DNA of 39,479 bases. Source: Anaerolineae bacterium. GTDB taxonomy: Bacteria; Chloroflexota; Anaerolineae; Promineifilales; Promineifilaceae. Shown in pieces: positions 1 to 8,897 of the stretch. The notes beneath the pieces were generated by a model. That model saw nothing but the letters and a program-made list of their open reading frames with translations, did not search any database and was not told the DNA's origin. The stretch spans positions 1 through 39,479 of the forward strand of contig JAHBVI010000060.1 in assembly GCA_019637635.1 (NCBI GenBank), in the 5' to 3' direction. How positions within the stretch are numbered: position 1 is the first letter of the stretch; every line of letters starts with the position of its first letter. Position numbers and translations under genes: made by a program.

Positions 1-1029
1 GCTGACCATCTGTACACCGGCGCCGGTATACCCTTTCAGGTTGAGCGTGGCAAAACCCATAGCCACCAGCCCCATATGACTGACGCTGGAATAGCCGATG
101 AGGTATTTCATATCTCGCTGGCGCATGGCGATGAGCGAGCCGTAAACAACGTTAATGAGGGTGAGCAAAATAACGAAGGGCATCCAGTAAACGGTGCCTT
201 CTGGCAAAATCTGGATACCAACGCGCATGGAAGCATATGCGCCCAGTTTCATCAAGACACCGGCATGAATCATGGACACGGCCGTTGGCGCCGCCACGTG
301 CCCATCCGGTGACCAGTTGTGGAACGGGAACGTACCCGCCAGCACCGCAAAACCAAAAAAGAGCGGCAGGAACGTCACCAGTTGCAAGTCAAAGGGGAAA
401 TTGGCTTCCGCCCACACCCGCAGATCAAAGGTCGGCTGTGGCAGTTGGAAATAAAGCACCAGGAAGGCGATAAAGGAGACGAAGCTGCCGATCAACAGAT
501 AGAGCGTCAACTTCATGGCCGCATATTCCCGCGTCTGTTTCCAGCCCCAGATGACAATCATGACGTACATGGGCAGCACCGCCAGCTCGTAGAAAAAGAA
601 GAGCAGGAAGGCATCTACGGCCACAAATACACCCTGCACACCGGCCACCAGCAGCATGAAAAAGGCAAAAAACTCACGTGGCCGGTCATCAATGCTCCAG
701 GAGATGAGGACGCCGCCCAGACCGACAATCGAGGTCAACAGCACCAGCGTCGCGCTCAACCCATCAACACCGACAATGTAGTTAATGCCCACGCTGGGAA
801 TCCAGCTATGTTCTTCTACATATGCCAGCGTATCTCCCCAAAGCGCGTCTGCCGGCGGCAAAGCGGCGTTATACGAGAAGTACACATACAACGAGAGCAG
901 CAGCCCCAAAATCATGGCCGCCAAAGCCAGCATCCGCGCATTTTCGCCCCGATCTTTAGGCAAGAGGAGAATAATAATCGCCGTGACTATTGGGGATAAT
1001 GCAATGATTGAAAGAAAAGGAAAACTCAT
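1..1029 (-). CDS. nuoM: NADH-quinone oxidoreductase subunit M, second copy (3' end cut by window edge)
   Basis: This is an antiporter-like proton-pumping subunit of the complex I membrane arm. The 343 visible residues start at ATG 1029 with a weak AGGA about 10 nt upstream; the C-terminus lies beyond position 1. The GVDGLS motif (residues 87-92) and the YE..VLPMY motif with Glu148 in TM5 mark it as NuoM-type rather than NuoN. Lys261 in the TM8 motif GVLMKLGAY is kept. The TM7 Lys that precedes the PFH.W.PD motif (Lys238 in the neighbouring NuoM) is replaced by Leu230. It is the last visible gene of the nuo run, 63 bp after the lipoprotein gene inserted between the two nuoM copies. Identity is secure; whether it adds an extra pump (a 2M-type complex I) is inference. 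Confidence 0.93.
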   Translation of the reverse strand, partial: MSFPFLSIIALSPIVTAIIILLLPKDRGENARMLALAAMILGLLLSLYVYFSYNAALPPADALWGDTLAYVEEHSWIPSVGINYIVGVDGLSATLVLLTSIVGLGGVLISWSIDDRPREFFAFFMLLVAGVQGVFVAVDAFLLFFFYELAVLPMYVMIVIWGWKQTREYAAMKLTLYLLIGSFVSFIAFLVLYFQLPQPTFDLRVWAEANFPFDLQLVTFLPLFFGFAVLAGTFPFHNWSPDGHVAAPTAVSMIHAGVLMKLGAYASMRVGIQILPEGTVYWMPFVILLTLINVVYGSLIAMRQRDMKYLIGYSSVSHMGLVAMGFATLNLKGYTGAGVQMVS

Positions 1030-1092
1030 AGACTTTTATTCCTGAAAACCAATATTACCCAGTTTCTTCTATTTCACATACCCACTCAAAAC

Positions 1093-2811
1093 CTATGGAT
1101 AGCCTTCCGGTGGAGAAGGAGGGGCAGGATATCCACCCGGGGGTGCTAAAGGCGGGGGTAAAGGTGGGGTTCCCTCAGGCGACCTCAAAGCTATTGGTAA
1201 ATAGACACGATTACAGGCTACCGACGAATTAACTGTGATTGTGTCTGAGACCAAGTTTGAGATATGCCCGACCGAGTTAATCGCTCGCGCCTGTATCGTG
1301 TAAGTTCCATTTGTACAAAGCAATGGGGTAAATTGATAATTCTCTACAGCTTCATCAAACACACCATCTTCTGCCCTAACTTGCTGCCAGAACCCACCGT
1401 TTACACGATATTGCACAGAAGTAATTTCATTGATGGTTTCGTTGGGATAATCCGGCCGCCAGGGGGTTGGATTGGGTAGTGCCGAGGGAAAAGGAATATC
1501 CTCTGCTGAACCCGTAAACAGTGGTGTTCTATCAGTTGTTGGATCAGGTGAGGCAGGCGTAAGAACAATGGAAGGTGTGGTATCAATTGGATTGGCTAAA
1601 CCATCACCATCAGTATCATGCCAGCCCACATGACCTGCCGTATATTGGTGGAGTACACTGGCGATCACACCGGTCCCGTAATCCTCTGGCAATCGCATAA
1701 TACTTAAATCTACGTCAATCCCACAAGACCACGAATTGTCATGTGGACCACAATTTTGATTTTCAAAACCTAAATAGCCAAATTGGGCATTGCAATTTGG
1801 TACCTGGTCGGAAGGTCTACAGGTACCTGATGGATATTCGTCTGGTGCGCCAAAGATATGACCCACTTCATGAGCAGCCACGCCATCTATAAAAATGTTG
1901 CCATAGCCGTTGTTAACGGTATTCATCCCCACATGTGGCCCGGCAAGATAAGCCCAAGCTGGAAGGTGGAATGGATCGACTGTACCGCCACATGTTGTAT
2001 ACCCAAACATTCCACCAGGGTTGTTACTAGAATCTGCCACAAAGATTGTAAAAGCCCAATCTGTATTGTACTGCGCCCGTAAATCATTGTTGTACTCTCT
2101 CACTTCAAGGAGATAAGTGTTGCCACCAGAGTAACTGTTGTAACCCAGGTTAGCCATGACCTCGTCAATCCACAATCCTTCCTCGCCACACAAACCAGCG
2201 CCACCCCCAGGTCTTTGAATTGGTTCATACCCGGTCTGAACGATTAAAGGATGATTTGGCACAACACTGAACGTAACACTCGCCCCAGACTCACCAGCTT
2301 TTTGAGACCACCAATTCAAAGCGTTTTGTATTTCATTTCTAATATGAGGACTTTCATCAGAAGTCCAATTTTCTGTACAAGCGTCAACCATACCATTACA
2401 GTCCGGCAAGATAATCGCCACGGCTACTGTACCGAGCATAAAATCAGAAGTTCGATCCCAACCCGGCTCTCCGCCCAGTGTGTTGGCAATCTGGCGCTCC
2501 TGTTGTTGAATGTCTGGTGGCACGTTGACTGCATCATTCGGTAAAGTTCTGAAAGTTCTGGGGGGGATTGGTGTAGGCGTTACTGTAGGTGTAAAAGTAG
2601 AGGTACGGGTTGGCGTCGGTGTGCGCGTGGAAGTAGGAGTACGAGTGGGTGTACGGGTAGGCGTAAGATATGGCGAAAGCGTACTTGTCGGAGCAGGCAC
2701 TAATAGGCCAGGAGTACAAGCAGTTGCTAAAATCCCAATACTCAGGAAAAGCAAAAGGCCAATTAGAAGAGACAATTTTGAAGTCAGAAGCATTGTTCCC
2801 ATATGTTTCAT
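1093..2811 (-). CDS. Secreted metzincin-type zinc metalloprotease lipoprotein
   Basis: This is a predicted surface-anchored metalloprotease of about 572 residues. It has an N-terminal signal with lipobox LATAC (Cys32), a Thr/Pro stalk (about residues 43-84) and a zinc site HEVGHIFGAPD (residues 314-324), which fits HExxHxxGxxD. A DTDGDGLANP calcium-binding-like segment, an Ig-like region and a proline-rich C-terminus follow. I chose ATG 2811, ten bases past the upstream gene's stop, because earlier in-frame Met codons lie inside that gene; ATGs at 2802 and 2793 are also possible. The gene lies inside the nuo cluster between two nuoM copies, has clearly lower GC than them, and carries no ACGGCCGT. 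The protease class is well supported by motif; the substrate is unknown. Confidence 0.82.
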   Translation of the reverse strand: MKHMGTMLLTSKLSLLIGLLLFLSIGILATACTPGLLVPAPTSTLSPYLTPTRTPTRTPTSTRTPTPTRTSTFTPTVTPTPIPPRTFRTLPNDAVNVPPDIQQQERQIANTLGGEPGWDRTSDFMLGTVAVAIILPDCNGMVDACTENWTSDESPHIRNEIQNALNWWSQKAGESGASVTFSVVPNHPLIVQTGYEPIQRPGGGAGLCGEEGLWIDEVMANLGYNSYSGGNTYLLEVREYNNDLRAQYNTDWAFTIFVADSSNNPGGMFGYTTCGGTVDPFHLPAWAYLAGPHVGMNTVNNGYGNIFIDGVAAHEVGHIFGAPDEYPSGTCRPSDQVPNCNAQFGYLGFENQNCGPHDNSWSCGIDVDLSIMRLPEDYGTGVIASVLHQYTAGHVGWHDTDGDGLANPIDTTPSIVLTPASPDPTTDRTPLFTGSAEDIPFPSALPNPTPWRPDYPNETINEITSVQYRVNGGFWQQVRAEDGVFDEAVENYQFTPLLCTNGTYTIQARAINSVGHISNLVSDTITVNSSVACNRVYLPIALRSPEGTPPLPPPLAPPGGYPAPPSPPEGYP

Positions 2812-2821
2812 CAAAACAAAC

Positions 2822-3937
2822 TTATTCCATATGAGTATTGCATCGCCAAAGGCCATTGCTTGTGGCTGCCCATAGAACAGTAAAGTCATTAGGATCAAAT
2901 ATCAGACGATTAACCTGTACTGTATTCCCACATGGGGCCAATCTTGACCAACTTATTCCATCGTTATGGCTGACGTAGATACCGTTACTCGCGCCCATAT
3001 AAAGCGTCCCGGTTATAGACGGATGAAACATTAAAGCGTTAGCATCAATTCCTTCCCAAAGTGGTAACCACGTTTCCGCTCTGTCATAACTTACATATAT
3101 TCCTGCGTCGCTGGTAGCAAATATTTGTTGTGAATCCTGTGGATGAACTATAACCGCTCTGTAATCTTCGCCACCTGTTGTTGCCGTAGGTAAGCCGTTA
3201 TTTGCTGCGTACCATGTTTCACCACCATCTATACTTTTCCGAACGCCACGCAATTGAGTTCCAGCATAAATGATATTTGGCATTTCAGGGTCAAAAGCAA
3301 AAGTTAAGGCGTTAGTGTACGTAGGAGAGACTGAATACCAGGTTTCTCCACCATCAAATGTCTTAAAGATATGACCGCCATTTGGCTCCCAGTTACCAGA
3401 ACCGGCAAATAACACAGTCGGCGAAATTGGGTGAGCAGCCACAGAATAGAGCGTCGGGTAGATGTAAGGCCAGCCAGGGATTGGTGCCCAGGAAGTCCCA
3501 TTATCCTGAGACCAATAGACGGCATAATATGACCAGGTAGCCAGGTACATAGTTGTAGATGTTATCGGGTGGTACTCAATGTCGTTAATTCGCACACTTA
3601 CATCTTCGTTTCGTGTCCAGGAAATTCCATGATCATGCGTTTCAAAAAGACCGCCTAGATATTGGCTGGCAAAAGCGTGGTCTGGGTTAGCAGGATCGAA
3701 CTGTATGTCTGTCACGTTTCCATCGAGAGCCACATATTCCCAGGTTGGTGGCTGGTATTGATTGAATACGATTGGGAAAAAGTAATAAAATTCCTCACCA
3801 GACTGTAGCGTCTGCTCAAAATTCTTCCGCGCTGAGACAACAGGCGAAACCTCATTATTGTCAATTGTTTCTAAGAGTATCATAGTACCCATCAACGGTA
3901 TAAAAAGGCTGAACAAGAACTTGAGCGTTACAGACAT
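2822..3937 (-). CDS. Secreted BNR/Asp-box beta-propeller protein
   Basis: The protein has 371 residues with an N-terminal hydrophobic signal or anchor, followed by repeated Asp-box motifs (SxDxGxTW type): THDHGISW, SQDNGTSW, TFDGGETW, SIDGGETW, SYDRAETW and SHNDGISW. This pattern is typical of sialidase-like or VPS10-like propellers, but no sialidase active-site set is evident, so a structural or binding role is more likely than glycosidase activity. The start is 8 nt after the nuoM stop and the stop is 10 nt before the metalloprotease start, so the pair looks cotranscribed with the nuo genes. GC is low (about 45% by eye) compared with the flanking nuo genes. Such a gene has no known role in complex I; recent insertion is the simplest reading. 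Confidence 0.82.
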   Translation of the reverse strand: MSVTLKFLFSLFIPLMGTMILLETIDNNEVSPVVSARKNFEQTLQSGEEFYYFFPIVFNQYQPPTWEYVALDGNVTDIQFDPANPDHAFASQYLGGLFETHDHGISWTRNEDVSVRINDIEYHPITSTTMYLATWSYYAVYWSQDNGTSWAPIPGWPYIYPTLYSVAAHPISPTVLFAGSGNWEPNGGHIFKTFDGGETWYSVSPTYTNALTFAFDPEMPNIIYAGTQLRGVRKSIDGGETWYAANNGLPTATTGGEDYRAVIVHPQDSQQIFATSDAGIYVSYDRAETWLPLWEGIDANALMFHPSITGTLYMGASNGIYVSHNDGISWSRLAPCGNTVQVNRLIFDPNDFTVLWAATSNGLWRCNTHME

Positions 3938-3945
3938 TCTTGAGT

Positions 3946-5502
3946 CTAACTAAACAACCACACCACTGTATCGTTGATAAACGTCACAATCCACTGCGGC
4001 CACAAGCCCAGGCTAAGCATCAGGATCATCAATGGCCAGATGACCAGATGTTCCCGCAGTGTCATGTCCTGCCCTTTCAGGCTTTGCCATTCCGGTTTAG
4101 TGGGGCCGTGCAGTGTCGCCCCAATCCCCTTCAAAATGTATGCGCCGGTCATCAGTAAACCCAACATGGAGAGCGCCAGATACAGAGGGAAAATGCCAAT
4201 GCTGCCGCGCACCACCATAAATTCGCTGACAAACCCGTTCAAACCGGGCAGCCCCAACGAAGCCATGCTGGTAAAGATGAGGATAGAGCCAAAAACGGGC
4301 AACACCGTCCAGATACCACCAAACTTCTTCAAATCACGGGTATGCGCCCGCTCATAAATCACGCCCACCAGGAAAAACATCGCCGCCGCCGACAACCCAT
4401 GATTAAACATCTGGAACACTGCACCGTTGGTGGCCATGATGGCGTCACCCGTCCACTCCGGCACATTGTAGGCAGAGCCATAAACAAAAGCCATCACGGC
4501 AATACCCATCACCACAAAACCCATGTGGTTGATGGAAGAGTAAGCCACCAGCCGTTTGAAATCCCACTGCCCAAAAGCGGCATACCCACCCATGACAATG
4601 CTCAACATACCGAAGATCGCCAGAATATAGGCCGTCATGTGCGCCTGTTCCGGGAACATGGGGATGACCAGGCGAATGAAGCCGTAAGCACCCAATTTGA
4701 GCAGCACACCGGCCAGAATCATGGAGCCGGCCGTGGGCGCTTGTGTATGCGCGTCCGGCAGCCAGGTGTGGAACGGCCAGATAGGCACTTTGATGGCAAA
4801 GGCAATCACAAAAGCCACGTAGGCCACCCACTTCACGGTATCGGTGGAAAGCCCCACCACCGGCAATGTGCCACCGCTCAAATTCACCCATGAATCATAC
4901 AGTTGGGGAATGTCATACGTACCCGTCACCAGACCGATGATCTGGATGGAGAGCAGCAAGCCCAGGCTGCCGGCCATGGTGTAAATCATAAACTTGAAAG
5001 AAGCATATACCCGATCAGCGCTGCCCCAAATACGAATGAGGAAATACATCGGCACCAGCCCAAACTCCCAGAAGATGAAGAAGATGAGCAGGTCAAGCGA
5101 GGCAAACAGGCCCAACATGGCCGTTTCCATAATCAGGAACAAAACCATGTACAGCTTGGCCCGATCTTCGATATTAAAGGAAGCCAGGATAGCCAACGGG
5201 GTGAGCAGCGTGGTCAGCAGGAACATGGGCATGGTAATGCCATCTACACCAACATGATAGGTGGAGCCTAAGAGCGGTAACCATTCGGCCTGATACTCAA
5301 AGGCAAAGCCAGGCAAACCACGAAAATTGGCGTTGTAATCCAGCCACATGGCAATAACCAATACCAATGGTACCAGACTAAACACCAGCGCCAACCGCCG
5401 CACCGTGTTTTTCGCGTCATCCGGTATCAGGAAGAGGACAAAAGCGGCAATTGCCGGGAAAAATATAACCAGGTTAATGATGTTATCTGAGAAGAATTCC
5501 AT
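3946..5502 (-). CDS. nuoM: NADH-quinone oxidoreductase subunit M, canonical copy
   Basis: This is a proton-pumping, antiporter-like subunit of respiratory complex I, 518 residues long, close to the usual NuoM length. It keeps all the expected charged positions: Glu146 in TM5 (WEFGLVPMY), Lys238 in TM7 (FAIKVPIWPFHTWLPDAH) and Lys269 in TM8 (GVLLKLGAYG). It follows nuoL after an 81-bp gap that contains a hairpin. Downstream, where a second pump gene or nuoN would be expected directly, the two secreted-protein genes intervene before the second nuoM. Confidence 0.97.
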   Translation of the reverse strand: MEFFSDNIINLVIFFPAIAAFVLFLIPDDAKNTVRRLALVFSLVPLVLVIAMWLDYNANFRGLPGFAFEYQAEWLPLLGSTYHVGVDGITMPMFLLTTLLTPLAILASFNIEDRAKLYMVLFLIMETAMLGLFASLDLLIFFIFWEFGLVPMYFLIRIWGSADRVYASFKFMIYTMAGSLGLLLSIQIIGLVTGTYDIPQLYDSWVNLSGGTLPVVGLSTDTVKWVAYVAFVIAFAIKVPIWPFHTWLPDAHTQAPTAGSMILAGVLLKLGAYGFIRLVIPMFPEQAHMTAYILAIFGMLSIVMGGYAAFGQWDFKRLVAYSSINHMGFVVMGIAVMAFVYGSAYNVPEWTGDAIMATNGAVFQMFNHGLSAAAMFFLVGVIYERAHTRDLKKFGGIWTVLPVFGSILIFTSMASLGLPGLNGFVSEFMVVRGSIGIFPLYLALSMLGLLMTGAYILKGIGATLHGPTKPEWQSLKGQDMTLREHLVIWPLMILMLSLGLWPQWIVTFINDTVVWLFS

Positions 5503-5528
5503 CGTGCTTTTCCAGGAAAAGGGATATG

Positions 5529-5584
5529 GGGGTATTGAGATATTGCGATATCAGGGTATCAATATCCCAATATCTTAATACCCC
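5529..5584. repeat. Intergenic hairpin between nuoL and nuoM
   Basis: Two 17-nt arms (5529-5545 and 5568-5584) are reverse complementary at 16 of 17 positions, with a 22-nt loop that repeats the GATAT/ATATC theme. The array looks built from 7-8-bp units. The right arm touches the nuoL stop codon. It has no T-tract and lies within an operon, so it is more likely an RNA-processing or stability element or a repeat insertion than a terminator. Confidence 0.75.
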
Positions 5585-7869
5585 TAAAACAGTCCGCGCA
5601 GCCACTCCATGCCCCCATAAATGCTGACGAACAACATCATAAAGGCCAGGGCAACGGCTATCAGGCCGGAGTACAGGACATATTCTTGAATGCGCCCCGA
5701 TTGCAGCAGGCGGCTTTCGCGGGCAAAGTAGAGGAAGCCGTCTTTGAGCTTGTCTACACCGCCGCTGATGACCACTTCTTCAAACCGTTTACAATACCGG
5801 CCGATGGCGTACACGATATTGGCGATGGCGTGTAAGGTGCCATCCACCACGCCTTTATCTACCCATTCGCTGGCAAAGGTTTCAGAGAACCAGACAGTCG
5901 GGCGGTAGAATAGGACGTGGTATAACTCATCCCAATACCATTTGCGGTTGAGGAAGGTGTGCAAGGGGCCGAGGGCGCGAATGAGTGGGTCGGGTTGTTC
6001 TTTTTGGAGGGGTTTACGGCCGTAAACCAACCACCCCGCGCCAATACCACCCAACGCCACCACCAACGACGTAATCAACGGCGCCCATGACCAGGTAATC
6101 TCTTCGTGAACGTCAATCGGCGTCAAACCCGCTTCGTGCAGTTCAATCATCGGCTCTTCAATCGTCGTCAGCACAAAGTGATGCACAAAGTTAATCTTCC
6201 CCAAATCCTGCCCCAGGAAATGGTCGGGAATACCCAACCAGCCCAGGACAATGGCAAAAAAGGCCAGGATCACCAGGGGGATGGTCATAAACTTGTTGCT
6301 CTCATGCGCATGTTCCGCCAGCGGCGTGCGCGGTTTCCCGGCAAACGTCATCGCCAACTGCCGCGTGGTGTAAAACGCCGTCAGAAAAGCAGCAAAAGCC
6401 AGCATCACCAAAACCACCAGACCCATTGGATTCCCATGCGTAAATTCAGCAAAAGCATGGGCGAAAATCTCATCTTTCGACCAGAAACCGGCGGTGATAA
6501 ACGGTAGGCCAGACAGCGCCATACCGCCAATCAAAAAGGCCCAAAACGTCACCGGCATCTTCTGGCGCAGGCCACCCATATAGCGCATATCCTGGGGGTC
6601 GGTGTGGTGATCATGCACGTGCATGGCCCCATGCTCCATGCCATGAATTACCGAACCAGAAGAAAGGAAGAGCAGAGCTTTGAAAAAGGCGTGGGTAATC
6701 AGATGGAACGCTGCCGCGATGTAACCACCCACACCAATCGCCGCCACCATAAACCCCAACTGGGAAATCGTCGAGTAGGCCAGCACCCCTTTGACATCAT
6801 TTTGGGCTACAGCAATCGTCGCCGCCATCAGCGCGGTAAATGCGCCAATTCCGGCGATAATCCAGCCCACTTCCGGGTTACTCTCCAGCGAAACGGCCAC
6901 TAAGGGGAAAATGCGCAGCAGCATGTAAATACCGGCCGAGACCATGGCCGCCGCATGGATGGTAGCGCTGACGGGCGTGGGGCCTTCCATCGCGTCTGGC
7001 AACCAGGCATGTAACGGCCACTGCGCCGATTTGCCCACCGTACCCGTAAAAAGCAGCAGTGTCATGAGGGCAATACCACCCAGGCCAATCCCGGCAATAG
7101 CATGTTCAAAACCATGCAAGGTAAACGCCTCGCTAAAATTCAGCGTACCAAAGCTGCGATAAAACAGCACAATACCCAACAACATGACCACGTCGGCAAT
7201 ACGGGTGGTCATAAACGCTTTACGCGCTGCCTGCCGCGGCGTAATGTGGGGAATGTCGCCGGGCTGCAAATGGTAATCGCGGGCATACCAGAAGCCGATG
7301 AGGGCGTAGGAGCAGAAACCCATAATCTCCCACCCCACAAAAAGCAGCAGCAAGTTGTCCGCCACCACCAGCACCAGCATGGCCCCGGCAAACAGGCTCA
7401 TCAGGGCAAAAAAGCGGGAAAAGAGCGGGTCTTCCTGGCCGTGATTGGGTACGCCTTTAATCATGCCCCGCGGCTGCCCATAATTGTGGTAGCCCACGCT
7501 ATAGACAAAAATCATAAAGACGGCCAACGGCACCATGAACAACATGATAGTCGTCAGTGCGTCTACGGCCACGCCCATGTCCAGCCAGAGGGTGCAGTTA
7601 TCACCTGATTGTGGCGGGCAGGGGCCAAAGGGCAGCCAATCTATAGAACTGGCATATTGCACCGGATGATGGGCCAGTTCATGCACATCCAGCCCCACCA
7701 TGTTTGCCACCACCGTCCAACTTAGCACCAGCGAGGCAATCACACCTGCCCAGGCCAACGCCCAGCTTAAGGTGCGGTTGCGGTTGGTAAACAGGGTGAT
7801 GATGAAGAAAACAAGGAGCGGGCCGGCCGGGATGAGCCAGGTCATAAGGGTTAGGGTTTCTTCGGTCAT
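5584..7869 (-). CDS. nuoL: NADH-quinone oxidoreductase subunit L
   Basis: This is the distal proton-pumping subunit of complex I, 761 residues. It includes the typical GWEIMGFCSYALIGFWY segment with the TM5 Glu, the KSAQWPLHAWLPDAMEGPTPVS segment with the TM7 Lys, and a long C-terminal part with the lateral amphipathic helix ending in a last membrane helix. It lies between nuoK and nuoM in the standard order. The ribosome-binding site is weak, and a perfect 20-bp hairpin sits between the nuoK stop and this start. A second NuoM nearby makes the length of the NuoL lateral helix worth aligning, but that cannot be judged by eye. Confidence 0.97.
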   Translation of the reverse strand: MTEETLTLMTWLIPAGPLLVFFIITLFTNRNRTLSWALAWAGVIASLVLSWTVVANMVGLDVHELAHHPVQYASSIDWLPFGPCPPQSGDNCTLWLDMGVAVDALTTIMLFMVPLAVFMIFVYSVGYHNYGQPRGMIKGVPNHGQEDPLFSRFFALMSLFAGAMLVLVVADNLLLLFVGWEIMGFCSYALIGFWYARDYHLQPGDIPHITPRQAARKAFMTTRIADVVMLLGIVLFYRSFGTLNFSEAFTLHGFEHAIAGIGLGGIALMTLLLFTGTVGKSAQWPLHAWLPDAMEGPTPVSATIHAAAMVSAGIYMLLRIFPLVAVSLESNPEVGWIIAGIGAFTALMAATIAVAQNDVKGVLAYSTISQLGFMVAAIGVGGYIAAAFHLITHAFFKALLFLSSGSVIHGMEHGAMHVHDHHTDPQDMRYMGGLRQKMPVTFWAFLIGGMALSGLPFITAGFWSKDEIFAHAFAEFTHGNPMGLVVLVMLAFAAFLTAFYTTRQLAMTFAGKPRTPLAEHAHESNKFMTIPLVILAFFAIVLGWLGIPDHFLGQDLGKINFVHHFVLTTIEEPMIELHEAGLTPIDVHEEITWSWAPLITSLVVALGGIGAGWLVYGRKPLQKEQPDPLIRALGPLHTFLNRKWYWDELYHVLFYRPTVWFSETFASEWVDKGVVDGTLHAIANIVYAIGRYCKRFEEVVISGGVDKLKDGFLYFARESRLLQSGRIQEYVLYSGLIAVALAFMMLFVSIYGGMEWLRGLF

Positions 7870-7897
7870 AAGTAAATCTCGATAATTAGAGATTAGC

Positions 7898-7949
7898 GAT
7901 TAGAGATTGGAGATTAGGAACTAAAATCTCTAATCTCCAATCTCTAATC
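7898..7949. repeat. GAGATTR heptamer hairpin between nuoK and nuoL
   Basis: Perfect 20-bp inverted arms (7898-7917 and 7930-7949) flank a 12-nt loop. Each arm is made of 7-bp units (GAGATTA, GAGATTG). It fills most of the nuoK-nuoL gap and overlaps no gene. Confidence 0.85.
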
Positions 7950-7953
7950 TCCA

Positions 7954-8292
7954 TTAGTTCTTCAGCAAGTCCAACTCTTCGGCCACCACCGAATCACGTC
8001 GGCGGTAGACGGAGATAATCAGGGCCAGGCCCACGGCCGCTTCGGCCGCCGCTACCGTCAGCACAAAAATGGCCCAGGCCCAACCGGAGGTGATGGTAAA
8101 AAACGGCATGTTGGGGTTGGGATTGAGCAAGACGCTGTAACGCCAGAAGGCCACCAGGTTGATGTTCACGGCGTTGAGCATCAACTCGACGCCCATCAAA
8201 ATGGCCACAGCGTTACGCCGGGCAAAAACGCCATATCCGCCAATACAAAAGAGGAGGGCGGCGACAATGAGATACCAGCTTAAAGGAATCAT
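7954..8292 (-). CDS. nuoK: NADH-quinone oxidoreductase subunit K
   Basis: This small membrane subunit of complex I has 112 residues and three transmembrane helices. The conserved GVELMLNAVNIN motif carries the first buried Glu and the AAAEAAVGLAL motif the second, both part of the proton-translocation chain. The start ATG overlaps the nuoJ stop by 4 bp (ATGA), with a GGAGG about 8 nt upstream inside nuoJ, which indicates translational coupling. Confidence 0.97.
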   Translation of the reverse strand: MIPLSWYLIVAALLFCIGGYGVFARRNAVAILMGVELMLNAVNINLVAFWRYSVLLNPNPNMPFFTITSGWAWAIFVLTVAAAEAAVGLALIISVYRRRDSVVAEELDLLKN

Positions 8293-8822
8293 GCCTCATC
8301 CTCCACCTGGGGCCAGGCGACGTACACCGCGCCAATCAGGGCCGCCAGCAGCAACATGGAAGCGACGATAAAGGGGATGACATAGGCGTTGGGGCTGACA
8401 AAATCTACCCCTAACTGCACGACGATCTGATTCATAATAGCCGGGGAGACTTCCGGTGCTGAGGCGAAAATCTCGTTGCGCCACAGCCGGGTAATGACAA
8501 AGACGAGGAGGATGAAGCTGAGCACGGCCGTGACCAACCCCGCCCCCACCTGTGAATTAAACGGCGTGTCTTGCGCCTGCATCATTCGCCGCGTCAGCAT
8601 GATGGCAAAAATGATCAGGATGGAAATGGCGCCAATATAAATCAGCAATTGCGCCGCCGCCAGAAAACCGGCGCCCAGCGTAATGTAAATGCCAGCGACA
8701 CCCAGAAATGACAGCATCATCGCCAGGGCGGCATGAAACAGGTTGCGCAGCGTCACCACCAAAATCCCGGCCACAATGGTCAACCCACTGACAGCTAAGA
8801 AGACAAATTGCTCTCCAGTCAC
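8289..8822 (-). CDS. nuoJ: NADH-quinone oxidoreductase subunit J
   Basis: This membrane subunit of complex I has 177 residues and five predicted helices. The helix segment with LIYIGAISILIIFAIMLTRR is diagnostic for NuoJ. It overlaps nuoK by 4 bp and follows nuoH after a 75-bp gap filled by a heptamer hairpin. nuoI, which usually sits between nuoH and nuoJ, is absent here. Confidence 0.96.
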   Translation of the reverse strand: MTGEQFVFLAVSGLTIVAGILVVTLRNLFHAALAMMLSFLGVAGIYITLGAGFLAAAQLLIYIGAISILIIFAIMLTRRMMQAQDTPFNSQVGAGLVTAVLSFILLVFVITRLWRNEIFASAPEVSPAIMNQIVVQLGVDFVSPNAYVIPFIVASMLLLAALIGAVYVAWPQVEDEA

Positions 8823-8831
8823 GAAATTACT

Positions 8832-8895
8832 CCGTAATCCGTAATTCGTAACCCGTGAGCCGTCATCGGTTTACGGCTCACGGGTTACGGATTAC
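8832..8895. repeat. CGTAATC heptamer hairpin between nuoH and nuoJ
   Basis: Units CGTAATC, CGTAATT, CGTAACC, CGTGAGC and CGTCATC run in 7-bp phase and are followed by their reverse complements. The core is a perfect 17-bp inverted repeat (8847-8863 and 8873-8889) with a 9-nt loop. It occupies almost the whole gap between the nuoH stop and the nuoJ start. Confidence 0.88.
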
Positions 8896-8897
8896 GT

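Noticed and set aside
2510..2875. Open frame on the plus strand with VGVGVRVEV repeats
   Set aside because: It is the antisense reading of the Thr/Pro stalk of the metalloprotease lipoprotein; no ribosome-binding site or family match.
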